A stretch of DNA of 44,685 bases from assembly GCA_903910385.1 (NCBI GenBank), contig CAIVZM010000006.1, forward strand, positions 1 to 44,685. Direction: 5' to 3'. Below are positions 9,126-18,028 of this stretch, in pieces. The stretch is from an uncultured Armatimonadota bacterium. GTDB taxonomy: Bacteria > Armatimonadota > Armatimonadia > Armatimonadales > Armatimonadaceae. Both the position numbers and the translations under genes were made by a program. The notes beneath the pieces are model-generated. The model saw nothing but the letters and a program-made list of their open reading frames with translations. It had not been told where the DNA came from and ran no database searches. Within the stretch, counting starts at the first letter, position 1, and every line of letters starts with the position of its first letter.

Positions 9126-10538
9126 GTGGCGTACCGACAGTTTCAATGTACCAATACAGGATTTTGTAAAAAGGCGGATTCTCGTGAGATCATTTCTTCG
9201 TCGGCAGTCGGTCAGGTATTTTGTCCGGAGTGCGGCAAGGAATTAACAGCGCTCGACATGGGAGGCAATGCAAGCGAGGGCGGTCTTCCCTTAGGTAGAA
9301 TTGCGGCTGGCGTCGGCGCGGTTGCGCTCCTCGCAGGTCTGGCGTTTCTCGTCCCCCGCTTTTTGGGTTTCGGAGGCGGCGCTCCTACGCCATCGCCATC
9401 GCCCGCCGCAACAGCAAGCGCGCCCTCTGCGCCCTCCCCTTCTTCGAATGCTGCCGCTTCACCCGGCGGCAATGACTTCGATGCTCCTACCGTCACGGGC
9501 GAAGCGCCTTCCTTGAATTCGAACGTTTTCTTTGTCTACGAAAAAAGCCTCCAGAAATGGCTCGAACCGATTCAGAGCGGAATCAACCAGAAAAGCGCCG
9601 GGCAGGGCGAACTCAAGATGGATTATCGGGGTTCCCGTGATGGCTTTCAGGAGATTCTGTATGGCAAATCGAAGCCGGTTCTCTGGAATCCCGCGGACAC
9701 CTACTGGACAGAACGCTTGCGACAATCGTGGCGCGATCCGAAATACGGCGGCAATTCCAGCGATATTCTCCCGGATGCTCCCACCGTTATTGTGACATCC
9801 CGCCTTGTGCTGGTCATGCGACCGGACAAGGCGAGAGTATTCGAGGTGACAGCGCGACGCCCCGAATATCGTAACAGGACATGGAAACTCCTGCGCGATC
9901 TGGCGACAAAGGGGTGGGGCGACCTCGGCGGCGAACCTTCGTGGGGAAAGCTCCGTCTGGCGCATTCCAATCCTCTGGAATCCAACTCCGGTACCCAGAC
10001 GATAGCCCTGATCTTTGCGGAATATCGGCGCGATAATCCCGGCGCAACTCCGGCGTCGCCGGGGTTTCTCGCTTTTATGGGCGATATCGAACGCTCGGTC
10101 GTCAAGTTTCAGGATACGACCAGCAATGTTCTCAAGGATTTGACGGGGAACAAGGCGGATATCGCTATCGCCTATGAGCAGAACGCGCTCGCTAAAGTGG
10201 ATGAAGGAGAGAACCTGCAATTTATCTATCCTTCGCCCACCGTATTGATCCGCTTCCCTGCGGTTGTCCTCAATGCTCCCTGGGTCACTCCTGCACAGGC
10301 GAAAGACGGTCAAAAAGTCATTGATTATCTGCTGACGCCAGATGTCCAGAAACAACTGATCACGAAGGGCTTTCGTCCCAGTCGCAACGACCTCCGGGCG
10401 GATATCGACCGGGAACTCAACACCGGAAAACGTGCAGACGCCGGATTTCAGATAAGCCCGAACGCGGTGGAATCCGCCGCCGATGTGCAAGCCATTAATG
10501 ACCTTCAGTTTCGCTGGAACCAGTTATTCGGCAAGTAA
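9126..10538 (+). CDS. Membrane-anchored substrate-binding-like protein with an N-terminal zinc ribbon
   Basis: A 470-residue protein. Residues 8-36 carry four cysteines (CTNTGFC and CPEC) like a short zinc ribbon. A transmembrane helix lies at about 57-77, then a Pro/Ala/Ser linker to about 120, and then a domain resembling type-2 periplasmic binding proteins (SBP_bac_11-like): NSNVFFVYEKSLQKWLEPI, then KPVLWNPADTYWTERLRQ, VTSRLVLVMRP and TPDVQKQLITKGFRP. The ribbon should be cytoplasmic and the binding domain outside. No ABC permease or ATPase is adjacent. A GTG start is chosen because GGAGG lies at 9114-9118 with a 7-base gap. The ligand is unknown. Confidence 0.7.
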   Translation: MAYRQFQCTNTGFCKKADSREIISSSAVGQVFCPECGKELTALDMGGNASEGGLPLGRIAAGVGAVALLAGLAFLVPRFLGFGGGAPTPSPSPAATASAPSAPSPSSNAAASPGGNDFDAPTVTGEAPSLNSNVFFVYEKSLQKWLEPIQSGINQKSAGQGELKMDYRGSRDGFQEILYGKSKPVLWNPADTYWTERLRQSWRDPKYGGNSSDILPDAPTVIVTSRLVLVMRPDKARVFEVTARRPEYRNRTWKLLRDLATKGWGDLGGEPSWGKLRLAHSNPLESNSGTQTIALIFAEYRRDNPGATPASPGFLAFMGDIERSVVKFQDTTSNVLKDLTGNKADIAIAYEQNALAKVDEGENLQFIYPSPTVLIRFPAVVLNAPWVTPAQAKDGQKVIDYLLTPDVQKQLITKGFRPSRNDLRADIDRELNTGKRADAGFQISPNAVESAADVQAINDLQFRWNQLFGK

Positions 10539-10577
10539 GGGAAGGTATGCTGAAAACGCCCCCAGAATGGGGTGTGG

Positions 10578-10583
10578 TACAAT
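10578..10583 (+). promoter_or_regulatory. Possible extended -10 promoter for ruvA
   Basis: TGGTACAAT (10575-10583) is an extended -10 form (TG-N-TACAAT), 74 bases before ruvA. A small hairpin (CCCC/GGGG, 10559-10572) overlaps the expected -35 area and could end the upstream transcript. Confidence 0.35.
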
Positions 10584-10656
10584 TTCCCGGAAATTTGATG
10601 AAGGAAGCGGCATCGTTGAGTATCCAACAAAGGGATAAACAGGCAGGAGCGCAACC

Positions 10657-11289
10657 ATGATAGCGCAACTGACGGGAACTGTGGCGCGCATGGGCGGCGG
10701 GTTTATCATCCTGAATGTGGGCGGGATAGGCTATAAGGTCAGCACCCCCATCTCCACGATGGAAAGCTTGCCCAAAGACGGAACAGCGGTCACTTTGTTG
10801 ACACACTTGATCGTGCGCGAAGACGATTTGAGTCTGTACGGATTCGCCGATGAGTTGGACTTGCGCGTCTTTGAACTGGTGTTGACCGTCTCCGGCGTTG
10901 GTCCCAAAGTGGCGCTGGCGCTACTATCCAACCTATCTGCGGAAGATTTGGCGCGGGCGATTGGAAGCGAGGACGTCAGAACCCTGACGAAAACGCCCGG
11001 AGTCGGCGCAAAAACAGCGCAACGCATGACGCTCGAACTGCGGGATAAGATGAGCGCCCTTGGTTTCGAACGCCGCGTCGATGCTATCGCCTCGACAGGT
11101 AAAACCCGACAAAAGGACGCATCAGCGGCGCTGGCGGATGATGTCGTTTCCGCTCTGGAAAACCTGGGATACAGTCGCACGGACGCCAACCGCGCCGCCG
11201 CCGCCGCACTGGAGGAAAAAACAGCATCCGGTCCGCCGCCGGATTTCACCATCCTGTTCCGCGCCGCACTCAACAGACTGACCAAGTAG
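10657..11289 (+). CDS. ruvA: Holliday junction DNA helicase subunit RuvA
   Basis: RuvA binds the four-way junction as a tetramer and loads the RuvB motor. The 210-residue protein begins MIAQLTGTVARMGGGFIILNVGGIGYKVSTP, the OB-fold domain I. Two helix-hairpin-helix motifs follow, TVSGVGPKVALALLS (about 77-91) and KTPGVGAKTAQRMTLELRDK (about 112-131). The C-terminal domain III (ADDVVSALENLGYSRTDANRA, about 155-175) contacts RuvB. AGGAG is 8 bases before the ATG. ruvB follows 179 bases later on the same strand. No ruvC is present in the window. Confidence 0.96.
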   Translation: MIAQLTGTVARMGGGFIILNVGGIGYKVSTPISTMESLPKDGTAVTLLTHLIVREDDLSLYGFADELDLRVFELVLTVSGVGPKVALALLSNLSAEDLARAIGSEDVRTLTKTPGVGAKTAQRMTLELRDKMSALGFERRVDAIASTGKTRQKDASAALADDVVSALENLGYSRTDANRAAAAALEEKTASGPPPDFTILFRAALNRLTK

Positions 11290-11402
11290 GCGCCGAAACG
11301 CCTTTAGCGCGAATGTCTTTGTTTTTGATTTGGTCATCACGGGCGCCATCAGAGGTACCTTTCCGCCTTGGCGATGTTTTTGAAAGTATAGGGAGGAAGA
11401 AT

Positions 11403-11452
11403 TGGGTCGAATCTGTGACGTTTTTTTGTGACGTTTCAAACGCATCGACCCA
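11403..11452 (+). promoter_or_regulatory. Hairpin with internal direct repeats between ruvA and ruvB
   Basis: TGGGTCGA (11403-11410) pairs with TCGACCCA (11445-11452). Inside lie two copies of TGTGACGTTT (11414-11423 and 11427-11436), 13 bases apart. The second arm ends about 17 bases before the ruvB ATG. It could be a leader structure or a binding site. No LexA-type box was recognised. Confidence 0.35.
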
Positions 11453-11468
11453 TTAGAGGAAAATTAAA

Positions 11469-12551
11469 ATGCCTATTCAATCCTCCGGTTTCGGCGGCGG
11501 AAGCGGCGGGAACGGAAACGATAAAGACCCGGCTCGCATTATTGGCGGCGGATTTCAAAAACAGGCGGATGGGGAAGAGTTTTCTCTGAGGCCGCAACGG
11601 CTTTCCGAGTATATCGGGCAACCCAAAATCAAAGAGATGCTGGGCATCATGCTGGCGGCGGCGCGTATGCGCGGCGAGCCTCTGGATCATCTCCTGTTAC
11701 ATGGACCTCCCGGACTGGGAAAAACCTCTCTGGCGAATGTCATTGCACGGGAAATGGGCGCCGGGATGCGCGCGACTTCCGGCCCGGCAATCGAAAAACC
11801 GGGCGATCTGGTCGCTATCCTGACGAATCTGGAAGAAGGTAGCGTCCTCTTTATCGACGAGATTCATCGTCTGAACCGGGTGGCGGAAGAGTTTCTCTAT
11901 CCAGCGATGGAAGACTACAAGATGGATATCGTCCTGGGTTCCGGGGCGTCCGCACGGACGGTGACCGTTCCGTTGCCACATTTTACACTGATCGGGGCGA
12001 CGACCCGGCCCGGTCTGCTTTCTAACCCGTTGCGTGACCGTTTCGGAATCGCGCACTATTTCGAGTTCTATGATACGCAGGACTTGACGCGTATCATCGT
12101 TCGCTCGGCGGAATTACTGGGCGTGGGTATCGATACCGAGGGAGCGATGACCCTTGCACGACGCTCCCGTGGCACACCGCGTATCGCCAACCGTATCCTC
12201 AAGCGGGCGCGGGATTACGCGCAAGTCCGTGGGGACGGTAACATCGACCCGGAGATTGCTAACGCAGCATTGGACATGCAGGGAGTCGATGAACTGGGTT
12301 TGGATGACTTCGACCGCAAGTTCTTACGAACCTTGATCGAAAAATTCGAAGGCGGTCCAGCGGGCGTCGAAACCCTTGCTGCGACCCTGCAGGAAGAACG
12401 CGATACGATTGAGGATGTATACGAGCCATATTTGATGCTACTGGGCTTCCTGAACCGGACTCCCAGAGGCAGGGTTGCAACACGGGGAGCCTACGAACAT
12501 CTGGGTGTTCCGTATCGTCCCACGAAGAGCGATGACCCCTCATTGTTCTAA
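11469..12551 (+). CDS. ruvB: Holliday junction branch migration ATPase RuvB
   Basis: A 360-residue AAA+ motor that drives branch migration with RuvA. Walker A is GPPGLGKT at 79-86, Walker B is LFIDEIH near 127-133, and sensor I is GATTRPG near 177. The C-terminal winged helix includes [14 protein letters not shown]. The first 27 residues form a Gly/Asn-rich extension not usual in RuvB. AGAGGA lies about 10 bases before the ATG. It forms a conserved pair with ruvA upstream, though the 179-base gap with hairpin and repeats suggests separate control. Confidence 0.97.
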   Translation: MPIQSSGFGGGSGGNGNDKDPARIIGGGFQKQADGEEFSLRPQRLSEYIGQPKIKEMLGIMLAAARMRGEPLDHLLLHGPPGLGKTSLANVIAREMGAGMRATSGPAIEKPGDLVAILTNLEEGSVLFIDEIHRLNRVAEEFLYPAMEDYKMDIVLGSGASARTVTVPLPHFTLIGATTRPGLLSNPLRDRFGIAHYFEFYDTQDLTRIIVRSAELLGVGIDTEGAMTLARRSRGTPRIANRILKRARDYAQVRGDGNIDPEIANAALDMQGVDELGLDDFDRKFLRTLIEKFEGGPAGVETLAATLQEERDTIEDVYEPYLMLLGFLNRTPRGRVATRGAYEHLGVPYRPTKSDDPSLF

Positions 12552-12609
12552 ATGGAGACGCCTGATATCGGTTTGATTGATCGTGGAAATCAGTCATAAC
12601 AATAATAAT

Positions 12610-12651
12610 TTTGTCCGTTGGTAGCGTATGAAAGCGCCACCAACGGACAAA
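12610..12651. terminator. 13-bp perfect inverted repeat between ruvB and the zinc-ribbon TPR gene
   Basis: TTTGTCCGTTGGT (12610-12622) and ACCAACGGACAAA (12639-12651) pair perfectly around a 16-base loop, ending 10 bases before the next ATG. No T run follows on the plus strand. It may end ruvB transcription, or it may act as a leader hairpin for the downstream gene. Confidence 0.45.
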
Positions 12652-12661
12652 GAGAAAATCT

Positions 12662-14089
12662 ATGCTTTGTCCGAACTGTAAAACCCGAAATCCTATAGGC
12701 TTCAAGTTCTGTCACGAGTGCGGGGCGCCCATGGCGGCGCCGGTGGGCGAACTTGCGGTGGAAGAAGCGCTTCAGGCGGAAACGGAGCGGCGTCACCAGC
12801 ACGCCGCCGCGTTGCTTGCCGGGGCTTTGGAACTTCGGGAACAACGGCAATATCCCGAAGCGATTCCCCTTGCGGAAGAAGCTTCCGAGATCATGCCAGA
12901 TTCGGCGAGCGCATTTACCCTCCTTGCTTCGCTTTATGAACGGACGGGCGATCATGAGCGGGCGATTCTGGCGATGGAAAGAGTCGTCGCGATCAACCCG
13001 GAATCCGTCGAGGATAAAGTCCGGTTGGAGCGTATGAAGGATGGGATCGTCCTTCCAGAGGAACCTCGTCGTAATCCGATATGGTCTCAGTTGCTCCCGG
13101 TCGGAGCGGCGGCGGGCGTCGCTGCTACCATTTTCGCCATCGGATATCCGATACTGAATGGGTCATTCAATACGAAAGCTGCCGCGAAGACCACGATTAT
13201 CGAAACGACGGGACAGACGCAGGAAACAATCGGCGCTCCGGAAATTCCTGTCCCTACGCCCGGAGCCATGAGCTCTCCTACCTACGCCCCCTTGCCTACG
13301 GAGAGCCGCCCCGATCCTTTCACTCCTCTGGTACAAAAAGCGTATTCAGACCCGTCACCCACGGCGGATACGGCGGCTCCGCGTCTTCCCTCGACAAAAA
13401 CCGAACGTTCGCAAGTGCGGGAACGTGAAAGGGAATCCGCTCCAAGGGACGCCGGTTCACGCGATACCAGCAATAACCCTACTATCAATCGTCGCGTCCC
13501 CCCGGCTACTATCCCCGCACAGAATAACGGCGGGGATAATAAAAACAGCGACTCCAGTGACCTGACCGGCAATGGGTTACCCGGTCTGGGTAGTGTCGGT
13601 AACAGCGTCAACGGCAATAACTCGACGGGCGATGCCAGCAGTAATTTCGGCGCGGGCGGACGGTTGCGTGTCGGACCTCCTACGGGAAATTCCACCGCAG
13701 GAAATGCTGGTAGCGGAAATGATACGCCCGCCTCTTCGCAAAATTCCGGTGATAGCTATATCCGTATTCAGGTAAAGCCGCCGTCCGAACAAACCCGCGT
13801 TACCGCCCCCTCCCAGCGATCCGATGAGTCCGACACTCGTCCCGGCGAAAGCGCTATGGCGAGAGGCCGGCGATTGTACCGTTCCGGAAAATACCGTGAG
13901 GCGATTGCCGCGTATCGTGAAGCGGGCGGAGCAGAGGCGCAACAGGGGATCGCCACTTCACAACGGGCGCTGGGCGACAATGAAGGAGCCCGTGGCGCGT
14001 ATCGCGAGGCGGCGCGTCTGTATGAAGCGCAGGGTAATAGCGCCGGAGCCCAGACCTGTCGCGCCGCACTGGAGGCACTTGGTGGGTAA
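12662..14089 (+). CDS. Zinc-ribbon, membrane-anchored protein with TPR repeats
   Basis: A 475-residue protein of unknown function. Residues 3-20 hold CPNC and CHEC, a clear four-cysteine zinc ribbon. TPR-like helices follow at about 45-130 (ALELREQRQYPEAIPLAEEA and LASLYERTGDHERAILAMER). A transmembrane segment lies at about 140-165. A long Asn/Ser/Gly/Pro-rich linker runs to about 395, and a second TPR block (YRSGKYREAIAAYREAGG) closes the protein. The N-terminal part is probably cytoplasmic and the C-terminal TPRs outside. The following exported TPR gene overlaps the stop by 8 bases, implying coupled translation and a shared role. Confidence 0.7.
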   Translation: MLCPNCKTRNPIGFKFCHECGAPMAAPVGELAVEEALQAETERRHQHAAALLAGALELREQRQYPEAIPLAEEASEIMPDSASAFTLLASLYERTGDHERAILAMERVVAINPESVEDKVRLERMKDGIVLPEEPRRNPIWSQLLPVGAAAGVAATIFAIGYPILNGSFNTKAAAKTTIIETTGQTQETIGAPEIPVPTPGAMSSPTYAPLPTESRPDPFTPLVQKAYSDPSPTADTAAPRLPSTKTERSQVRERERESAPRDAGSRDTSNNPTINRRVPPATIPAQNNGGDNKNSDSSDLTGNGLPGLGSVGNSVNGNNSTGDASSNFGAGGRLRVGPPTGNSTAGNAGSGNDTPASSQNSGDSYIRIQVKPPSEQTRVTAPSQRSDESDTRPGESAMARGRRLYRSGKYREAIAAYREAGGAEAQQGIATSQRALGDNEGARGAYREAARLYEAQGNSAGAQTCRAALEALGG

Positions 14090-15752
14090 CGCGGTAGAAC
14101 GGCAGATCGGACAGGTATTGTTTGACAGCGGGCGCATCTTCCGTCTGATTCCTCATTTCTGGATCATCGTCGCCCTGACAGGAATGCTCTCCGGGACAAT
14201 CACCGGGTTCTGTCGAGCGCAGACGCCTCGCCCTCTGGTCGTCGTGTTTCCGGCAGGGCAGGTAACGTCTCCGGGTATCGGCGGAGCGAAGGACGAATCG
14301 ACGACCGCCGCCGGAAGAACGCTGGCGTCCGCTCGCGCCTTGCGAGATCGTCTTGCCGATTCCAATGCGCTTTTGACTCTGGTCTATACGCCGGAGTCGC
14401 CGGTGTTCGCGCTTGCCGCTCAGCAGATCAAGCTGGATCTCAAGAAGGTGTCCGAACTCAAGCCGGAGCAACAACTGGCGATGGCGAAGGCGGCGGGAGC
14501 GGTCTACATGGTCGCTATCAGTTCGCCCAAAGCCCCACCGGTCGTCAACCAACCGGAGACGGAAGGGCTTTACGAGATGATTATCTCCGGGCGCGAAGTT
14601 GTCGGTAAAAGCAAGGAGTATCAGGACAAAATCCTTTTCCAGACAGCGGTCATTAAAGCCGGGGACACTGACGCCGTTCCCACCGCCAATCTGACGCCAC
14701 AGGCAGCTCAGGTATCCCTCGACTCTGCCGCCAATACTCTTGCCGTCCGCCTCCTGAACGGTCCTCTGGGGGCTTACGGACGACCCGCCGCCACTCCGCA
14801 ACAACTCCCCGTCGCTCCCACAAAGGCGCCAGTCGAGGAGCCTGCCGCTGAGATCGATCAGTCTGGCGCCGCTTTACAGCAAGCGCGATCTCAGATCGCC
14901 AGCAACGATGTGGATGGAGCGATTGTCACTCTGCGGAAAGCGATCAATCATTCTCCCCTTTCGCTTTCTCTGCGGCTTGCGCTGGCAAAAGCCTATGTTG
15001 CGGCGGATCGCCGCCCAGAAGCGGCGCAGGAATCCAGACGCGCCCTGACCCTGGCGGGATCGGACAATCCGCAGGAGCGAATGGAACTCGTGCGCCTCCT
15101 GACGGACACTTTGAAGCAAAGCGGCGATATCGCAACAGCGAAACAGACCTTCCTGCAAATCATTACAGCGCAACCTCGCGCCGTGTGGGCTCGCGTTGGT
15201 CTGGGCGATACCCTTATCGCTACCGGTGAGGCGGAAAAAGCGGAAGAACAATACCGCATGGCTCTGGAAACCGAACCCAGTAACCAGGACGCCGCTGCCG
15301 GAATCGCCCGCGTCCACGCCGCTCGTGGCGACTATCAGGGGGCGCTCAATGAATTGACCGCCACAGGCAAATCTGGATCGCCGAATGCCCGACAGAACGC
15401 GGTTATCACCATTTTCAATGACGCGGCGCCGGAAATCGCCCGGTTGATGAAGACGAACCGAGAAGCATGGGAGGGAAAAACCCTGTCCCGTGAAGCCTTC
15501 TACAATGCCACTCAATCGCAATCGAAACGCGCAAACGCTCTGCTCAGTATGCTTCGGGCGGCGCCGCCTTCGGAGTCTTCCGGAGAAGCGTTGCGAAAAA
15601 AGCACAATCAGCGCATCTTCGCCGCATCGCTTCTGGCGCAAGCATCCGCCTCTCTCCTGAGTTATCTGGATAGCGGCGATGCAGAGGCGGGAGAACAGGC
15701 GACTATCTATCTCGATGACTTCGAAAAAGAGATGAAATCCTTGCGTCAATAA
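14082..15752 (+). CDS. Exported TPR-repeat protein
   Basis: The frame is open from 13824, inside the previous gene, but the best start is GTG at 14082 with GGAGG at 14071-14075. This gives 556 residues. A signal peptide or N-terminal anchor lies at about residues 22-42 (FWIIVALTGMLSGTITGF), with possible cleavage after CRA. An N-terminal domain (RPLVVVFPAGQ and following) is followed by TPRs between about 260 and 430, for example ALQQARSQIASNDVDGAIVTL, LAKAYVAADRRPEAAQES and GLGDTLIATGEAEKAEEQYR. No enzymatic motif was seen. It probably acts with the upstream zinc-ribbon TPR protein as a scaffold in the envelope. The function is unknown. Confidence 0.72.
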   Translation: MGNAVERQIGQVLFDSGRIFRLIPHFWIIVALTGMLSGTITGFCRAQTPRPLVVVFPAGQVTSPGIGGAKDESTTAAGRTLASARALRDRLADSNALLTLVYTPESPVFALAAQQIKLDLKKVSELKPEQQLAMAKAAGAVYMVAISSPKAPPVVNQPETEGLYEMIISGREVVGKSKEYQDKILFQTAVIKAGDTDAVPTANLTPQAAQVSLDSAANTLAVRLLNGPLGAYGRPAATPQQLPVAPTKAPVEEPAAEIDQSGAALQQARSQIASNDVDGAIVTLRKAINHSPLSLSLRLALAKAYVAADRRPEAAQESRRALTLAGSDNPQERMELVRLLTDTLKQSGDIATAKQTFLQIITAQPRAVWARVGLGDTLIATGEAEKAEEQYRMALETEPSNQDAAAGIARVHAARGDYQGALNELTATGKSGSPNARQNAVITIFNDAAPEIARLMKTNREAWEGKTLSREAFYNATQSQSKRANALLSMLRAAPPSESSGEALRKKHNQRIFAASLLAQASASLLSYLDSGDAEAGEQATIYLDDFEKEMKSLRQ

Positions 15753-15754
15753 AG

Positions 15755-15790
15755 AAGAAATCCGGGCCAGCATTGACCCAGATTTCTTTT
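15755..15790. terminator. Bidirectional terminator between convergent genes
   Basis: AAGAAATC (15755-15762) pairs with GATTTCTT (15781-15788), with inner GGG/CCC pairing. The plus-strand tail is TTTT and the minus-strand tail is a short T-rich stretch, so it can serve both convergent genes. Confidence 0.6.
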
Positions 15791-15817
15791 CCAGCGAGAT
15801 GTATCCAAGATCGCGGT

Positions 15818-16669
15818 TTAGCGACCGTACCCCCGAACGAACCCGATGCTCTGCGCGACATCCGGAACATTGTTATCCCAGTTGTACTCATACTCGACCG
15901 AAATATTGCCATCGAACTTCTGGCGACGCAACTGATCCAGAACCGCGCGAATATCGGAGACGCCCGTACCAAAAGGCACATCGTGACCGTCCGGCGCGAA
16001 CACATCCAGGTCTTTCATGTGAACATTGAGTACGCGCGACCCCAGTTTTTTCAGAGCGTCCGTCGGCTTGATGCCTGATCGTACCCAGTGACCGATATCG
16101 GCGCAGGAACCGATCCTACTGTCCCGATTTTTGACCAGTGACAGAACATAGTCCGGGTTCCAGAACTGATAGCCGGGATTGTTGCTTTGTCGGGGATGGT
16201 TGTGAATAGCGACACGGATATTGAACTCCTTGACCAGCTTTTCGATATTGTCCATTCCCGCAGGGTCTGGTTCCGAAGTGATCGTTCCGATACCCATCTT
16301 CTTACAGAAAGCGAACGTTTTCCGGTTTTCCGCCTCGTCCTTACCCAGTCCAGTAACGCCGAACGCGACGGGGCGAACATTATATTTCGCCAGTTGGGCT
16401 TTGACAGCGAGGATATCCTCATCGGAAAGGTTGGGGCCGAAGCCGACATCACGTTTGTCGTCGGAAAGCCGTTGACCGGGGAAGAACTCAATGCAGACGC
16501 CGCCCGCTTGAGCGGTCTTTGCAATGGCGTCCATCACCGAATAACGATTGAACGACCATGCCTGACAGCCCATATTGAATCCGCTGATCGTACGGACTTC
16601 ACCGGGCGTTTGCGCCATTGACGGCGCGCATAAAAGGCAACATAGAACAAACAAAAAGAGACGTTTCAA
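15818..16669 (-). CDS. Exported sugar phosphate isomerase/epimerase-like TIM barrel
   Basis: A 283-residue AP-endonuclease-2/xylose-isomerase-like barrel with an N-terminal signal peptide (LFLFVLCCLLCAPSMAQ, cleavage near 20). Likely metal ligands are the Glu in ITSEPDP, His in AIHNHP, Asp in CADIGHW, His in LNVHMKD and Glu in SVEYEY, matching the family pattern. Export is notable because phosphorylated sugars are cytoplasmic, so the substrate is probably a free or keto sugar. The start is TTG at 16669 with AAGGAG six bases upstream. It lies 38 bases downstream of the FAH-family gene on the same strand, probably in one operon. Confidence 0.82.
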   Translation of the reverse strand: MKRLFLFVLCCLLCAPSMAQTPGEVRTISGFNMGCQAWSFNRYSVMDAIAKTAQAGGVCIEFFPGQRLSDDKRDVGFGPNLSDEDILAVKAQLAKYNVRPVAFGVTGLGKDEAENRKTFAFCKKMGIGTITSEPDPAGMDNIEKLVKEFNIRVAIHNHPRQSNNPGYQFWNPDYVLSLVKNRDSRIGSCADIGHWVRSGIKPTDALKKLGSRVLNVHMKDLDVFAPDGHDVPFGTGVSDIRAVLDQLRRQKFDGNISVEYEYNWDNNVPDVAQSIGFVRGYGR

Positions 16670-16707
16670 ATTAACTCCTTACTGATTTCTCGGGCAAAAT
16701 GCCAACG

Positions 16708-17571
16708 CTATGCGACAGGGTTTGTCAGCGTCCCGGCATCTTCGACAGAGATAGAAACGACATCGCCACTTTGCAGGGTGAAATCATCCGGCGGAATCAA
16801 CCCCGTGCCAGTCATCAGGAAGACGCCGTTCGGAAAACTCATTTCGCGGAACAGATAATCTCTCAACTCCTCCAGCGTTCGCTTCATCCGCGACGTAGTC
16901 GTCACATCCTCATAGACCGTTGCGCCATCACGCCGAATTTCCAGTCGGATCGCCCGGTGACGTAAAACTTCCAGATTTTCCACCACGACGATACGAGGCC
17001 CCAGAGCGCAAGCGCCGTCATAACACTTTGCCTGCGGCAGATAAAGCGGGTTTTCGCCTTCGATAGAGCGTGATGACATATCGTTCCCTGCCGTATAACC
17101 GACAATGTTCCCATTGGCGGCGATTACCAGCGTCATTTCCGGTTCAGGCACATTCCAGGTGGAATCCTTGCGAATCCGTACCGGCGAGTTCGGCCCGACC
17201 ACCCGTGAGGCGACCGCTTTGAGAAAGAGTTCGGGGCGATCCGCCGCATACACCTTATCGTAGAAATCACCGCCGTCTGCGCTTTCTTCCATGCGGGCGA
17301 CGCGGGAGCGTTCATAGGTAACGCCCGCCGCCCATACTTCCTGCTGTCCCACCGGCGCGACGATAACGGCATCCGGGGGCAACGGCGCGGACACTCGCTC
17401 CGCCCGCTCCTGTATCCAGGCAATGGGATCAGGATGCCGCAACCATGCTTCCATGGAAAAGAAGCCGGGGACTAGAAAATCGGAGAGTTCGAACTGCCCC
17501 CGTTCGGTCTCGATACCCAATCGCAGACCCGGCGATTCCGTACGTGTCAGAAAATGGAACAGAGAAATCAT
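16708..17571 (-). CDS. Fumarylacetoacetate hydrolase family protein
   Basis: FAH-family enzymes are metal-dependent and cleave or isomerise acyl-pyruvates and 2-keto-3-deoxy sugar acids. The protein has VWAAGVTYERSRV, a PELFLKA segment, PEPEMTLVIAANGNIVGYTAGNDMS (metal-binding Glu pair) and LMTGTGLIPPDDFTLQSGD near the C-terminus. The frame opens at 17607 with GTG; ATG at 17571 is preferred because AAGGTGG precedes it and the common N-terminus begins there (287 residues). Paired with an isomerase-like gene, a role in sugar-acid breakdown is more likely than tyrosine degradation. The substrate is inferred. Confidence 0.85.
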   Translation of the reverse strand: MISLFHFLTRTESPGLRLGIETERGQFELSDFLVPGFFSMEAWLRHPDPIAWIQERAERVSAPLPPDAVIVAPVGQQEVWAAGVTYERSRVARMEESADGGDFYDKVYAADRPELFLKAVASRVVGPNSPVRIRKDSTWNVPEPEMTLVIAANGNIVGYTAGNDMSSRSIEGENPLYLPQAKCYDGACALGPRIVVVENLEVLRHRAIRLEIRRDGATVYEDVTTTSRMKRTLEELRDYLFREMSFPNGVFLMTGTGLIPPDDFTLQSGDVVSISVEDAGTLTNPVA

Positions 17572-17780
17572 TTCGTTTTTATCCACCTTTTCGAAATCAG
17601 AATCCACCTTACCGTTACCCCGGGCTATGTCGCTCTTCTTCTCAGGAAGGTGGACTTCGCCCTCTGTCCGGGGCGACCAATGGCGACTTGAGCGTTTTTC
17701 AGTTCCACGTCTCTACGTCAGATTCCTTTCCTGTGGGAGTCATCCCCCTTCGGTAGGCGAGCATTTATCGCTTGATGCCT

Positions 17781-18017
17781 CTACAGGCTTGTTTCTATGC
17801 TATTTTCCGTCAGAAAGAACAATTCCTCCACCGGTGCTCTCAACGCTTTCGCCATCTTGAGAGCCAGTACCGTAGAAGGAATGAAGACACCATTTTCCAC
17901 GGTATTCACCGTCTTCCGCGAGACTCCGATCTGTCCCGCGAGTTGCTCCTGCGTCAAATTCCGCCGAACACGATATTCCTTGAGCCTGTTTTGCAGACCA
18001 TCGCCTGTTTCTCCCAC
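17781..18017 (-). CDS. XRE-family helix-turn-helix regulator
   Basis: A 78-residue single-domain DNA-binding protein. The helix-turn-helix is at about residues 21-45: LTQEQLAGQIGVSRKTVNTV. The C-terminal tail (KALRAPVEELFFLTEN) is typical of small XRE repressors that accompany membrane proteins. The GTG start at 18017 lies 11 bases after the stop of the membrane gene on the same strand. It probably binds the two GTAACC palindromes upstream of the operon and represses its own expression. Confidence 0.85.
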   Translation of the reverse strand: MGETGDGLQNRLKEYRVRRNLTQEQLAGQIGVSRKTVNTVENGVFIPSTVLALKMAKALRAPVEELFFLTENSIETSL

Positions 18018-18028
18018 GGTGTTTTTTT

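Noticed and set aside
13854-14804. 316-codon minus-strand frame opposite the TPR genes
   Set aside because: No domain pattern, rich in Arg/Gly, and covered by two well-supported genes on the other strand.
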